From Globodera rostochiensis (lineage: Eukaryota; Nematoda; Chromadorea; Rhabditida; Heteroderidae): a stretch of DNA of 64,000 bases. Below are positions 54,601 through 64,000 of this stretch, one piece after another. The translations under genes were made by a program, and so were the position numbers. The stretch lies in contig JAEVLN010000012.1 of NCBI GenBank assembly GCA_018350325.1, forward strand, positions 1,943,991-2,007,990, given 5' to 3'. Numbering within the stretch: the stretch's first letter is position 1; each line of letters begins with the position of its first letter. A model generated the notes under the pieces. It searched no databases and was not told the origin of the DNA. It was given only the letters and a program-made list of their open reading frames with translations.

Positions 54601-57600
54601 CCAAATGTTTAGCTAATTAAGTGGCCAGTGGTTGAGACTGCGAATCAAAATCACACCAATCACAAAAATAATATCCCCCGGGGGGCCGAATTTTGGAAGC
54701 CTTTAATAAATTGGTTGGAGAGCGACGGGCGGCTCCCCTTCGCCCATTTGGGTGGCACGAAATATAAAGGACCAAACACCGACCGCGCGGCACAAATTTG
54801 AAAAACAGACTCTTTTTCAATTTGTATTTGTAATTATAATTAATTAATTTTAATTGTTTTATAAACAAAATGAAAAGCACCAAAAAGCACATCCATCTAA
54901 CAAAAAGGACCTAAGCCTGCACCTTATGATGAGAAAAGTCTCTCCTACGCGTCTTCCACTGAAAAGGGTTTAAAAGAATTTTGAATTTGAAAATGTCCGG
55001 GGGCAATTGGCATTTTGATTAAATACCCAATTCTCATTGCACTGATTGGCCGCCTCCGATGGGTCGTCGTGGAGCTTTAACTCTTGAATGGCCCCCTAAA
55101 GTCAGAACAATTTGGCGGCCCCTTTTGCTCACCCCAATTTTGGAGGCGTTCCTCCCAAATTCGGCAGCACCTTTTGCCCCTCCCGTTTTGATCACAGTGA
55201 CATTTTGTCCCGTTTTGATCACACTTTGTCGACGTTTTGTCTCCTCCTCTTCCCGCCTCGCATCTGCCGACATGCCGCTCTGTTCTTCCGTTTTGGTGAC
55301 ATTTTGTCCCGTTTTGATCACAGTGACATTCTGTCCCGTTTTGGTCACATTTTGTCGACGTTTTGTCTCCTCCTCTTCCCGCCTCGCATCCGCCGACACG
55401 CTCTGTTCCATCCTGGTGACATTTTGTCCCGTTTTGATCAGACTTTGTCGACGTTTTGTCTCTTCTTCAATCACGGACTGATTGTCGACATCCTTTGCCA
55501 TGCCCACCACAGTCTTCCGTTCAACGATTGTTTCTGTCCTTACAATTTTCTGCTGATGCTGCGGTGGATGTACTGCTCCAACATCTTCCTTGCGAGTGTG
55601 CTGCCTTTCTTCGACTTTACCACCAACTTGCGTTGTTTTATTGGTGCCATAATTTGAAATGTTCACTTCCAGCATCGTCAAATTCAGATTCGACAAACCA
55701 TCCCCCGCTTTATTGACAATTTGCGTGAATCGTTCTCCGTTTTCGTCCAATTTCACTTCCGACACGCTCTGTTCCGTTTTGATGGTATTTTGTCCCGTTT
55801 TGATCACATTTTGTCGTCGTTTTGTCTCTTCTTCAATCACGGACTGATTGCCGACATTCTTTCCCATGCCCACCACAGTCTTCCGCCGTTCAACCATTGT
55901 TTCTTCTGTCCTCACAATTTGCTGTTGCTGCTGATGCGGTGGATGACCTGACACATCAGCAGTCCCTGTTTTGTTGGTATTTTGTCCGGTTTTGATGAAA
56001 TTTTCATGCAAATTCGCCTCCAACACATTATTCATTTCTGTTTTGGTGACGTTTTGACCCGTTTTGATCAGCTGATCTGACTGATCGACAATATTCTTCT
56101 GCTCCACAACCGTCCTTATCTCGGTGATTGTTTTGGTCCTCACAATCTGTTGGTGTTGATACTGCGGTGGATGTACTGCTCCAACTTCTTCCTTGCGAAT
56201 GTGCGGCTTTTCTTCGACTTCCGGTGTTTTGGTGGTTTCGTCTCTCGTTATGTTTACTTCGTGCTGCAGCAAACTTTCGTTTTCCATTATTTCTTCGTCG
56301 TCGTCGTCGTCGTCGTCGTCTACGTCCGCTTCTTCAAAAAACGGAACAAATTGTCCACTGTCCTCGTCCAATTTCACATCCGACACGCTCTCTTTTGTCC
56401 TGGTGACATTTTGTTCCGTTTTGTCCACACTTTGTCCCGTTTTGACCTCATTTTGTCCCGTTTTGAGCACACTTTGTTGGCGTTCTGTCCCTTCTTCATT
56501 GGTGGACTGATTGCCGTCATTCTTCTCCCTCACAACCGTCTTTATTTCAGTGATTGTTGTTTCTGTCCGCACAATTTGCTGCTGTTGGTGCTGCTGCGGT
56601 GGATGTACTGCTCCAACTCGTTGCACATCGTTGACTTGTCCCGTTAGTTCCTCCTCTCCCCCGGCTCCTTTCGAATTGGTCCCCTTTTGCCCATTTGCTG
56701 CTTCCATCTCCGTCTCGTTCTGCTCCACTTCCAACAGCTCTTCGTCCTTCGTCTCCACTTTGTCCTCGTCGTCCGGCACTTCGGTTGGGACCACACGGAC
56801 CCAATTGGTCGTCTCCGTGTCCCCAACAGCCGCCGCAATGACCTCAACGCCGCTTCCCTCCTCCTCCCGCTCCAACTCCTGCGCGAGTGTCGGGTCATCC
56901 GGCACCGACTGCCATTCCGGCGTTGACGGCATCAGCGGAGACGGAGAAGAAGAAGCATCATTAGCGGAAGCGGCGGAAGACAATGCAATCGCCGGCGGGG
57001 TGAAGACGGAGGAAAGAAGCAAAAGTGGCAGAAACATAACAAAATGTTTGTTTAATCAATCAATCAATTAATCAATCAATTAACAGAATGCCCCTAAAGG
57101 CATATTTTGTGTGCTGGAAGAAGTAATAATGTTAGGGGCGTTTAATTTACAACAAAAAGTCGGATAAAAAGGAATAAAAAGTCTCTCCGATCGGTTGAAT
57201 GAATGAATAAAATGAATAATCAGCTGAACGGAGGCGCCGGGGGGGGGGAGTTGGACATTTGCAGCAGCAGAAAATGGCTTAGGCTTAGAGGGGACGGCGG
57301 GCGAATGCTTTGACACACAAAAGGGCTGTGAAGTGAATGAATCCAAGCGCCAAACATCATTTAAAAGTTGTGCAATTGAACAGAATGAATAAATGAGAAG
57401 AAACAAAAACCGCCAATCGTTTCGCCCAATCTTTGCTCAGTTACAGAAGAAAGAGTATAATCAAAAGGTCGTTATGGCATTGATAGAAACGGCACAGTTT
57501 TTGCGGGGCACAAAATTTGGTTAGAATTTAAAATTTAAATTATGGGGGGGGGGAGGGGTAAATGGACGGATGACAAATTTTGTAGGAAGGAAAGTGGTGA

Positions 57601-60600
57601 AAGTGATTAGGCGGAAGAGAAAGGCCATTTCGCGAACATTTGCAGGTGGGGGGGGGAATGAAGGCGAAGACGGACGGGTGGACGGACGCCGGGGGGGGGG
57701 GGGACAAATCGCCGGGGGTGGGGGATTAGACACGGCCAATCGCCGGGGGGAGGGGGGGGGGGGATCGCCGGGGGGAGGGCACCGGCGGTGCAATGATAGC
57801 GGACAAAATGCGGCGGGTGGGAAAATGCGAAGAGGCTGGTGAGGGGGGGAAATTGACGCTGTTGGGGACGTATTTGTGCGGGTGGTCGGGTGAAAATATT
57901 ACAATTTTGAGTCGATGGACGGACAATGCGTAAGCGTAAATTTTGAATAATTGGAATAAATAATTTTGGAAATGAATTAATTTAATTGCCTTGGGGCCCG
58001 GAGGAGTGGGCAAAAGATGCTGCTTTACCATATTTACTATTTTAGCGCCTCATTAATTTTTTTGGCTTTTATCATTTTGTTGCACCAAAAAAGCGACTGA
58101 CTTCGAATCCGCCGCCAAGAATTGGGCCGGCATTTGCAATGTACAGCTTGGAAGCGTCGTCCATTTGCAGCTGCGAAGGCAAACGATGCACCTGAAAGAG
58201 TCAGCGAATCATTTAAATGTTTAGCAATGTCTTTAGCAGAATCGGAATTGAAGAGTTAATCGACCAATCAACGACAAATTAAAGGCGTTCAATCGATCGA
58301 CGTCAAATTGACGGCGTTCAACGACGTCAAATTGAAGGCGTTAAATCGATCAACGACAGATTGAGGGCGTTCAACGACGTCAAATTGAAGGCGTTAAATC
58401 GATCAACGACAGATTGAGGGCGTTCAACGCCGTCAAATTGAAGGCGTTCAACGACGTCAAATTGAAAGCGTTCAATCGATCGACGTCAAATTGAAGGCGT
58501 TCAATCGATCGATGACAAATTGAAGGCGTTCAACGACGTAAAATTGAAGGCGTTCAATCGATCAACGACAAATTGAAGGCATTCAATCGATCAACGACAA
58601 ATTGAAGGCGTTCAATCGATCGACAACAAATTCAAAGTGTTCAGCTCCCTCCATTCACCTGTCTGATGGCAAAACGCATGCATCGAAAGTAAAGTCCGAC
58701 GCTTTGTTCGTGCACTTCCAACGCAAATTGTGTCCACTGGCCGGTGAATGCCGGCACCAAAAAGGAAACCAATGCGCGGGAGTCATGTTCGGCATGCGAG
58801 TCGGTGTACAACAAAGAAATGTTCGTTTGAGTGGGACCTGAATGGCACAATTCGTCAATCGGAAAACCCCCCCCCCCCCAAAAGGCTGCACCGGCCGGCT
58901 GCAGCTGAACACCCAACTCCACCACCGTGTCGAAGGCGTTCAGCACTGCGAAAAGATAGCCTGAAATAATCAAAACGCTAATTCAAATGCCCAATTGTGC
59001 GCAGAAACCTCCCAAATGGTCGGCGGGTCGAATCGACGCGAGAATGGCAAAATTTCTTGAAAATTAATTGCCAAAAATTATTTTTGTGCCGAAACGATCA
59101 TTTGCCTGTAGAATTTGCGCGGCAAATAAATGCGATAGGGGACAACAATTTCAACGCCACGCTAAAACAATAATAAATTTTGCAAAAAACCAAAAAATTG
59201 GTGGGTAAATGTGCCAACTTTAATGCCAACAGCGGGCAATCCGTCCAGTCCGGTTGTCCGATGCACGCGCGGGTCCGTGTCGATCAGATTCTCGAGCGGA
59301 ATCAGCAAGTTGGCTTCCGATTCCTCATCTGAACACGCCAAACAGACAGTCAATTCGATGAGACCAATTTGAGGGGGGGGACTAATTGCCACTCATTAAG
59401 GACTATTAATGAAATGCCACTCATTCATTATTCACTAATTACAATCACAAATAAAAGGGTAATCCCCCCTCTTCCTTCCCCCCTTCCCCAAATCCCCCCC
59501 CCCCAAATTGATCCCCCAAAATCCCCCCCCCAAACCCCCCCCCCCCAAATTGATCCCCCAAATCCCCCCCCCCAAACCCCCCCCCCCAAATTGATCCCCC
59601 AAAATCCCCCCCCCCAAACCCCCCCCCCCAAATTGATCCCCCAAAATCCCCCCCCCCCAAACCCCCCCCCCCCCCAATTGATCCCCCAAAATCCCCCCCC
59701 CAAACCCCCCCCCCCCCAAATTGATCCCCCAAAATCCCCCCCCCCAAACCCCCCCCCCAAATTGATCCCCCAAAATCCCCCCCCCCAAACCCCCCCCCCA
59801 AATTGATCCCCCAAAATCCCCCCCCCCCAAACCCCCCCCCCCCAAATTGATCCCCAAAATCCCCCCCCCCAAACCCCCCCCCCCCCCAAATTGATCCCCC
59901 AAAATCCCCCCCCAAACCCCCCCCCCCAAATTGATCCCCCAAAATCCCCCCCCCCAAACCCCCCCCCCCCCCAATTGATCCCCCAAAATCCCCCCCCCCA
60001 AACCCCCCCCCCCCAAATTGATCCCCCAAAACCTTGACCAATCTCCTTACAAATCCCCATCCCCCCCCCATACTTTTTGGCATTATTTATGCAAATTTTG
60101 CGCCGTCAAATCCCAACAAATAAAAGTCAAAGTGAAAGGTCACAAAAAAACAGTGAAAAAGGAAAAAGTCTCGCCATTCGAAGCAGCAAAATTCCCACCA
60201 AAATTTGTTTTTTTGGGTGTAAATACATTTATTTTTTGTTCAAAAAGTGTCTCCGTTCGTTTTGTTCACTTTTCGTTCCCCCCCCCCCCCCGCCCTTTCT
60301 CATGGGAAATTTTGCCCGAAGCGTCCGGCTAGTGGCTGTAAATGTACGGTAATGTACAGACAGAAACCGTTACGGTACTTTTAAATTTAAACAAAATTAA
60401 AATAAATATGAAACCAAAACAAAAAACATTTTCTTACCGCCGGGGACGTCGAAAGTGAAAACGGCGGGGCAAAAACAAAGGGACAGCGACAACAAAATGC
60501 CGCCAATAATTCGTCGGGCCATTCTCAAAATCAAAGCCTATCGCCCGCCGCTCTTTTTGCAACAAATAAAAGTGCGCTTTCGCCCCATCGGTCGGCGCTT

Positions 60601-63600
60601 AATAAAGAAAATGCCAAAAAAAAGAGGTAAGAAAAATGTTGCTAAATTTGAACAAACAAAAAAATGCGCGAGAAAATTTATGAAAATTAAAATTAAAAAA
60701 GCGTAAAAAGTACACTAAAATAGTGACGGACGCGAATTTTTATGTGAAATGGAGGCGAAAAATGCGAATTGGGGGAAATGGCACTTTTGCCGCTCAATAG
60801 GGCGGACGACAAGCATCCCATCCCCCCAGGGGAAAGATTTGGGGAGAATGATGGGGGGGGGGGGAATAAAGACAATGGACGGGACGGACGGCGTTATGGG
60901 CGATGGGCGGGGGGGGGCGGTGGAGTGTTTTGACGGGCGGTCGGCCGGATGATGTTCGACTCGACGGATTTTGGGAGGCGGAGGAGCCGGGAAGAACAAA
61001 TTCTCGGGACTGAGATAATTTTTTGAATATTTTATGTAACGATCAGACGAGGCGAGGCACACTGGTCAATGCGCAATATTCCAATGAATGGGTCCGCCAT
61101 CCTCTGGGGGGTTAATATGTTGGATTTGGGGGGGGGGGGGTATATTATCACATCCATCGGAACGGAGACGGACCCGCGCCCCCTCCATCACATGGACGGA
61201 TCATCAACAGACCCCCCCCCCCCCGCCGACTTCTCGCCGCTTGAATGACCCAAAAAAGGGGGGAATTGCCCGGGGGGGGGGGTCCTTTGAGTGGGCAGAA
61301 GACACTCCGTCCGCCCCCGCAATTTGCATAATTCCGCCGCCGTCAGCGCAAGAAGTCAGTGACCCCCCCCCCCCCCAACAGAAACAGCAGCTGAACGCCG
61401 CCGCCGACCCTTCCAGACAAAAGCGCCCCAAAATCCGTCGAGAAAATGGGAAAAGCGCCGCAAGGCAACGGACGGCGCGGACTGTTGAGGCGGCGCCCCC
61501 GGCGCCCATTATCGCCATATTGTCTCTAATTGCAACCTTTCCCCACCCCCCCCCCCCCCCAATTCCGTTCATTTATTGTCTTCTTGAGGGGGGGGGGGCG
61601 GGGGATGCGCGAACCCATCCATAAAAAATGAGGCAGGAGGTCATTGAGTGCTTAAAAAAGGGGGGACAGTCTCGCGGAGGCGCCAATTAACGCGGCGGGT
61701 AGAGGAAGAATAATTTGAGGAAAGGGCGGGAGGTTCCCGGGGGGGGGAGGGGGAGGGAATACGTCTCCAACCCATCGCCATGTCTTATCCCGGGCGAGGG
61801 GAATACGTCTCCAACCCATCGCCATGTCTTATCCCGGGCGAGGGGAATACGTCTCCAACCCATCGCCATGTCTTATCCCGGGCGAGGGGAATACGTCTCC
61901 AACCCATCGCCATGTCTTATCCCGGGCGAGGGGAATACGTCTCCAACCCATCGCCATGTCTTATCCCGGGCGAGGGGAATACGTCTCCAACCCATCGCCA
62001 TGTCTTCGCTACTCAATTCCCCGTCATCGCCTCATCTGTCTGCTAAACGATGGAATGGAGAAGGTGAAGGTGGGGGGGGGGGGGGAGTTGTCAAAGCAGG
62101 CCAAACCCCCCGAGGGGAGGAGGATTAATTGCGGAGACGGAGGGGAAGACACAGGTAAGACGGCTGAAGTGGGAGGGGGGAGGGGGGGGGGGGAGGGGGG
62201 GGGGGGAAGTTGCCCGTCCCAAATGACCGCCGCTAACTGTGGGAAACGCCGGGGGGGGGGACCAATCGCATAAATTACAGCGCTTTCATTTCGTCGTGCG
62301 ATTCACGCAAAAATTGATTGTCCGCGTCGCCATTTACAGGCGCCCATTTCGGCGCTGTTGGAAAGGGACGGCGAGTGAAAGCGCCAAACGTTTTTTGGGG
62401 GTCATAAAATCAAAAGAATTTAATAAATCGGCGGGGGGGGGGGGAGCGCCGGGGGGGGGGGGGCTAAAAGGACCACCCAAACGCGGCAATCGGAGACACT
62501 TCCCCGTCAAAAGTTGTGCAAATGTTTGTTTAATAGCGCATCAAAATGACCACTCACCGGGCGCAGCGCCAAAGTACGGCTCCAACTCGGGCGGACAATT
62601 GGCGGCACGGACGGAAACGTTGTCGAGAAGGAGAAAGGCATTGGCATTTTTGGTCTCTGTGGATTTGGACACGTCGAACACAGCCTCAAAACATTGTTTT
62701 TGCGTTCATTTAATAGAAGCGAGCTTTGGAGGAGACTTGGAATCCGCGCCCCGGGGGACGCCGACGGAGTTGAAAGGACAGCCGCGTCCATTCCCCTTGG
62801 GGCCAGACGCGTTGAAGCGATTTGCGAAAGAGCCAAATTGGACGCTGTTCGCCCTCAAAATGGACGCCCAAACGAAAAAGTGCGCCTAAAAAAATATGAC
62901 AAATTTTGGCACAAATTTTTTTGAGTGCATTTTTCTGACCGAAGGCGCCTTTCGCCACTTTGATTTGGGCACTGAGACAAAATGTGGCGGAGGGCCGAAG
63001 TTCGTAAACCGGGGACATAAGTCGGCCAAAATGATTATAAACGTTTGACGAAATTGAAATTGTCCCCTCCGAAGAAAACGCTTCTTGGAGAACCTGCCGA
63101 AGGCAAAACCCAAATTAACACCCAAATTCTTATGCACAAGTTCAGTCCCCTGCGGGGATGGGAATGTCGGGGATCGAGAATCTCGACCCTGCAGGCTGAA
63201 CCCATTCTCTGAAGTTTCTGCACAGGTTCAGCCCCCTGCGGGGACGGGAATGTCGGGGATCGAGAATCTCGACCCTGCAGGCTGAACCCATTCTCTGAAG
63301 TTTCTGCACAGGTTCAGCCCCCTGCGGGGACGGGAATGTCGGGGGTGGAGAGTCTCAACCCTGCAGGTTGAACCCATTCTAAAATCCTGCACAGGTTCAG
63401 CCACCTGCGGGGATGGGGCGTCGAGAGTCTCGACCCTCGACGGGGGGGGGGGGTGTAAATGGCCGGTGCTGAACCAATTCTCGGAGTTTCTGCACTTGCC
63501 ATGCTGAGTCCGTCCCGGGTGCTGTTCTTCCGCTGCCAATGCCACGGACCCTCGCGGATGTAATCGCACACCGACGGAAGTTCAAAACTTAAAAATGTAT

Positions 63601-63977
63601 AAACAAAAAAACAAATAAAATTCTTTGACCACTAACCCACAAAAGATTTCCTCCTCTCCATTCAAATTTATGCCAGCGCTGCCGCCGCCGCCGCCCCATC
63701 GGCGCAAAGATTCTAAGAAACGGGCACTTTTTTTTTTTAAAAAAAGTGACAATTTTTTCCGCAAATTAATTATTTTACCAACGCCGCGGGGGTCGCCGTC
63801 CAGCGTCGCCTTCTCACTCCAGCCGCTTTGAGTGCCGTCCGCGAATATCGCGCGCACTTTCACCGCGTACCTTTCCTCCGCTTTGACGTCAGTGAGAAGC
63901 GCGGGGCTTTGCTCGACGCTCATGCGGCGGACATCGCGCGGTTTTGCGCCGGAGGCGTAACTGACGTAAAATTGCAC
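51629..63977 (-). CDS. cle-1: Collagen XV/XVIII homologue (CLE-1 type), open at the right edge
   Basis: In order on the minus strand: an FN3 domain (63977-63780: QFYVSYASGAKPRDVR, ERYAVKVRAIFADGTQSGWS); a MAM-like domain over three exons (CDYIREGPWHWQRKNSTRDG; MSPVYELRPSATFCLSAQIK; NAFLLLDNVSVRAANC); a TSPN/laminin-G domain (59340-58100: YLFAVLNAFDTVVELGVQL, ISLLYTDSHAEHDSRALVSF, VPAFTGQWTQFALEVHEQSV, LQMDDASKLYIANAGPILGG); short Gly-X-Y blocks (GPQGQKGEPGVPG, PPGPPGLPGAPGVSGLPG, KGDKGDRGVAGTAGAPGPPG); a trimerisation domain (VYQTALELLAGTPKCPIGTL, LFLRVHSGWRQVLV); and endostatin (HLMALNEPLLGNFGGVRGAD, GFSTTFRAFISSRVQDLNK, TPVVNLLGERLFDSWHGVFD, VFNHRDWC, RFAVLCVEVMSKHSVHQKLG). Stop at 51629-51631. 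This is a basement-membrane proteoglycan-type collagen guiding axons and neuromuscular organisation. Exon borders are approximate. Confidence 0.88.
55034..57037 (-). CDS. 667-codon Thr/Gln-repeat exon with signal peptide, inside the collagen locus
   Basis: A single long frame starting MFLPLLLLSSVFTPPAIALS, a good signal peptide with a likely Ala-X-Ala-type cleavage after AIALSSA. Then come acidic Ser/Pro stretches and repeats of the type VGAVHPPQHQQQQIVRTETI, EEETKRRQ and KTGQNVTKTEQSVS. A poly-Asp run (VDDDDDDDDEE) maps near 56308-56331. It ends GGGQSVQ at TGA 55034-55036, but CAATCA|GTGCAA offers a splice donor just before the stop. It lies between the TSPN and first Gly-X-Y exons, the place of the acidic linker in collagen XVIII. 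An in-frame TGA lies 16 bases before the ATG with no AG between. It is therefore either a first exon of a short secreted isoform or a separate nested gene. Confidence 0.6.
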   Translation of the reverse strand: MFLPLLLLSSVFTPPAIALSSAASANDASSSPSPLMPSTPEWQSVPDDPTLAQELEREEEGSGVEVIAAAVGDTETTNWVRVVPTEVPDDEDKVETKDEELLEVEQNETEMEAANGQKGTNSKGAGGEEELTGQVNDVQRVGAVHPPQQHQQQQIVRTETTITEIKTVVREKNDGNQSTNEEGTERQQSVLKTGQNEVKTGQSVDKTEQNVTRTKESVSDVKLDEDSGQFVPFFEEADVDDDDDDDDEEIMENESLLQHEVNITRDETTKTPEVEEKPHIRKEEVGAVHPPQYQHQQIVRTKTITEIRTVVEQKNIVDQSDQLIKTGQNVTKTEMNNVLEANLHENFIKTGQNTNKTGTADVSGHPPHQQQQQIVRTEETMVERRKTVVGMGKNVGNQSVIEEETKRRQNVIKTGQNTIKTEQSVSEVKLDENGERFTQIVNKAGDGLSNLNLTMLEVNISNYGTNKTTQVGGKVEERQHTRKEDVGAVHPPQHQQKIVRTETIVERKTVVGMAKDVDNQSVIEEETKRRQSLIKTGQNVTRMEQSVSADARREEEETKRRQNVTKTGQNVTVIKTGQNVTKTEEQSGMSADARREEEETKRRQSVIKTGQNVTVIKTGGAKGAAEFGRNASKIGVSKRGRQIVLTLGGHSRVKAPRRPIGGGQSVQ
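58250..58652. repeat. About 30-bp tandem repeat in a collagen (TSPN) intron
   Basis: About 13 units of AAATTGAAGGCGTTCAATCG followed by ATCAACGAC, with variants carrying TTCAACGACGTC or GATCGACGTC. It fills most of the intron between the last two TSPN exons. The ATCGAT/TCGATCGA cores are self-complementary. Confidence 0.9.
59485..60035. repeat. G/C-run minisatellite, about 13 units of about 42 bp
   Basis: Each unit is AAATTGATCCCCCAAAATCC then a C run, AAA and a longer C run. AATTGATCCCC occurs 13 times with 39-47-bp spacing, the differences lying in C-run length. The collagen sense strand is therefore runs of 5-14 Gs separated by AAA, TTTT and ATCAATTT, an ideal G-quadruplex sequence. It lies in an intron 5' of the TSPN exons. 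Poly-Gly/Trp frames across it are artefacts. Confidence 0.95.
60060..61754. other. Collagen-gene intron, no exon recognised
   Basis: Non-coding DNA between FN3/MAM and TSPN exons. It has C runs (60280-60291, 61211-61223, 61364-61377, 61546-61560) and G runs (60853-60864, 61129-61140). Frames here are low-complexity. A Lys/Arg-rich stretch at 60497-60706 (+) has the composition of AT-rich DNA and no recognisable domain. Confidence 0.5.
61755..62012. repeat. Six-copy 44-bp tandem repeat
   Basis: The unit GGGAATACGTCTCCAACCCA TCGCCATGTCTTATCCCGGG CGAG repeats at exactly 44 bp from 61755; the sixth copy is cut off after CCATGTCTT. The copies look identical. Because 44 is not a multiple of three the array is open in shifting frames (MSYPGRGEYVSNPSP), which should not be taken as protein. 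Confidence 0.95.
63138..63500. repeat. 86-bp tandem repeat adjoining a MAM exon
   Basis: Units start GTTCAGCCCCCTGCGGGGAC at 63140, 63226, 63312 and 63395 (spacing 86, 86 and 83). Each has GGGATCGAGAATCTCGACCC, an internal palindrome, and ends CTGAAGTTTCTGCACAG. The last, degenerate unit runs into the donor side of the MAM exon (TTCTGCACTTGCC at 63487-63499). Confidence 0.9.
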
Positions 63978-64000
63978 AGCTACAAAATGCCGACTCCCCC

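Noticed and set aside
59428..60083. Three overlapping about 200-codon minus-strand frames rich in Gly, Trp and Ile
   Set aside because: All three frames are open only because the G-run minisatellite lacks stops. The composition follows the repeat, with no signal peptide or domain.
60497..60706. Lys/Arg-rich + frame (MPPIIRRAILKIKAYRPPLF..)
   Set aside because: Composition matches AT-rich DNA; there is no conserved domain, and it lies inside a collagen-gene intron on the opposite strand.
61715..62273. Overlapping + frames with repeated MSYPGRGEYVSNPSP
   Set aside because: The 44-bp period shifts frame with each unit, so the same peptide appears in all frames; it lies in a collagen-gene intron.

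Overview
The window looks like nuclear DNA from a nematode, most probably a tylenchid plant parasite such as a cyst nematode. The evidence is a set of intron-rich nematode-type genes: a lin-28 homologue, a ceh-17/PHOX2-type homeobox gene, a pbs-5-type proteasome subunit, a cle-1-type collagen XV/XVIII gene and a ubiquitin-eL40 fusion. Introns range from about 40 to several hundred bases, at least two are GC-AG, and non-coding DNA is full of G or C homopolymer runs. The clade is an inference; no rRNA or mitochondrial marker is present. No virus, plasmid, CRISPR or bacterial gene was seen.

Layout. 1-1018 (+) is the 3' end of a probable nucleoside-phosphorylase-fold gene. It is followed by CDK5RAP3/C53 (+, 1381-4120), lin-28 (+, 4850-5727), a Rubicon-family autophagy gene (-, 6273-8805), pyridoxamine-phosphate oxidase (+, 9053-10320), a tandem-repeat galectin (+, 12011-14033), a C1orf43-like membrane protein (+, 15305-16716) and an EGF/transmembrane/PPPY protein (+, 16916-19127). 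Next come proteasome beta5 (-, 19656-21517), a TLCD1/2-type membrane protein (-, 21939-23194), a CSRNP/AXUD1 nuclear protein (+, 24151-26223), KATNIP (-, 26538-29999) and the homeobox gene (+, 30827-32264). Then follow RPS20 (-, 32407-33814), ubiquitin-eL40 (+, 34678-35342), an HP1-like chromodomain gene (+, 35612-37643), mitochondrial glycerol-3-phosphate dehydrogenase (-, 38461-42196), a TFAM/HMG-5-like gene (+, 43168-44566) and SNRK kinase (-, 45675-49583). The last 12 kb is one large collagen XV/XVIII gene (-, 51629 to beyond the right edge), whose introns carry several minisatellites.

The genes are unrelated housekeeping and developmental genes rather than a pathway cluster. Several are head to head and probably share promoters: Rubicon/PNPO, RPS20/ubiquitin-eL40, GPD2/TFAM and KATNIP/ceh-17. 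The strongest regulatory signals are a full 14-bp RFX/DAF-19 X-box match just upstream of the ciliary gene KATNIP, and two let-7 seed matches 20 bp apart in the lin-28 3' region.

The most unusual content is in the introns. One MITE-like family makes up most of a galectin intron and recurs in a proteasome intron in the same orientation relative to the host gene. A set of about 100-170-bp elements shares GAGCCCG-type ends and carries unrelated self-repetitive cores; two copies have exact 9-bp flanking repeats. The collagen gene contains a G-rich minisatellite of about 13 units, a six-copy 44-bp array and an 86-bp array beginning at a splice donor.
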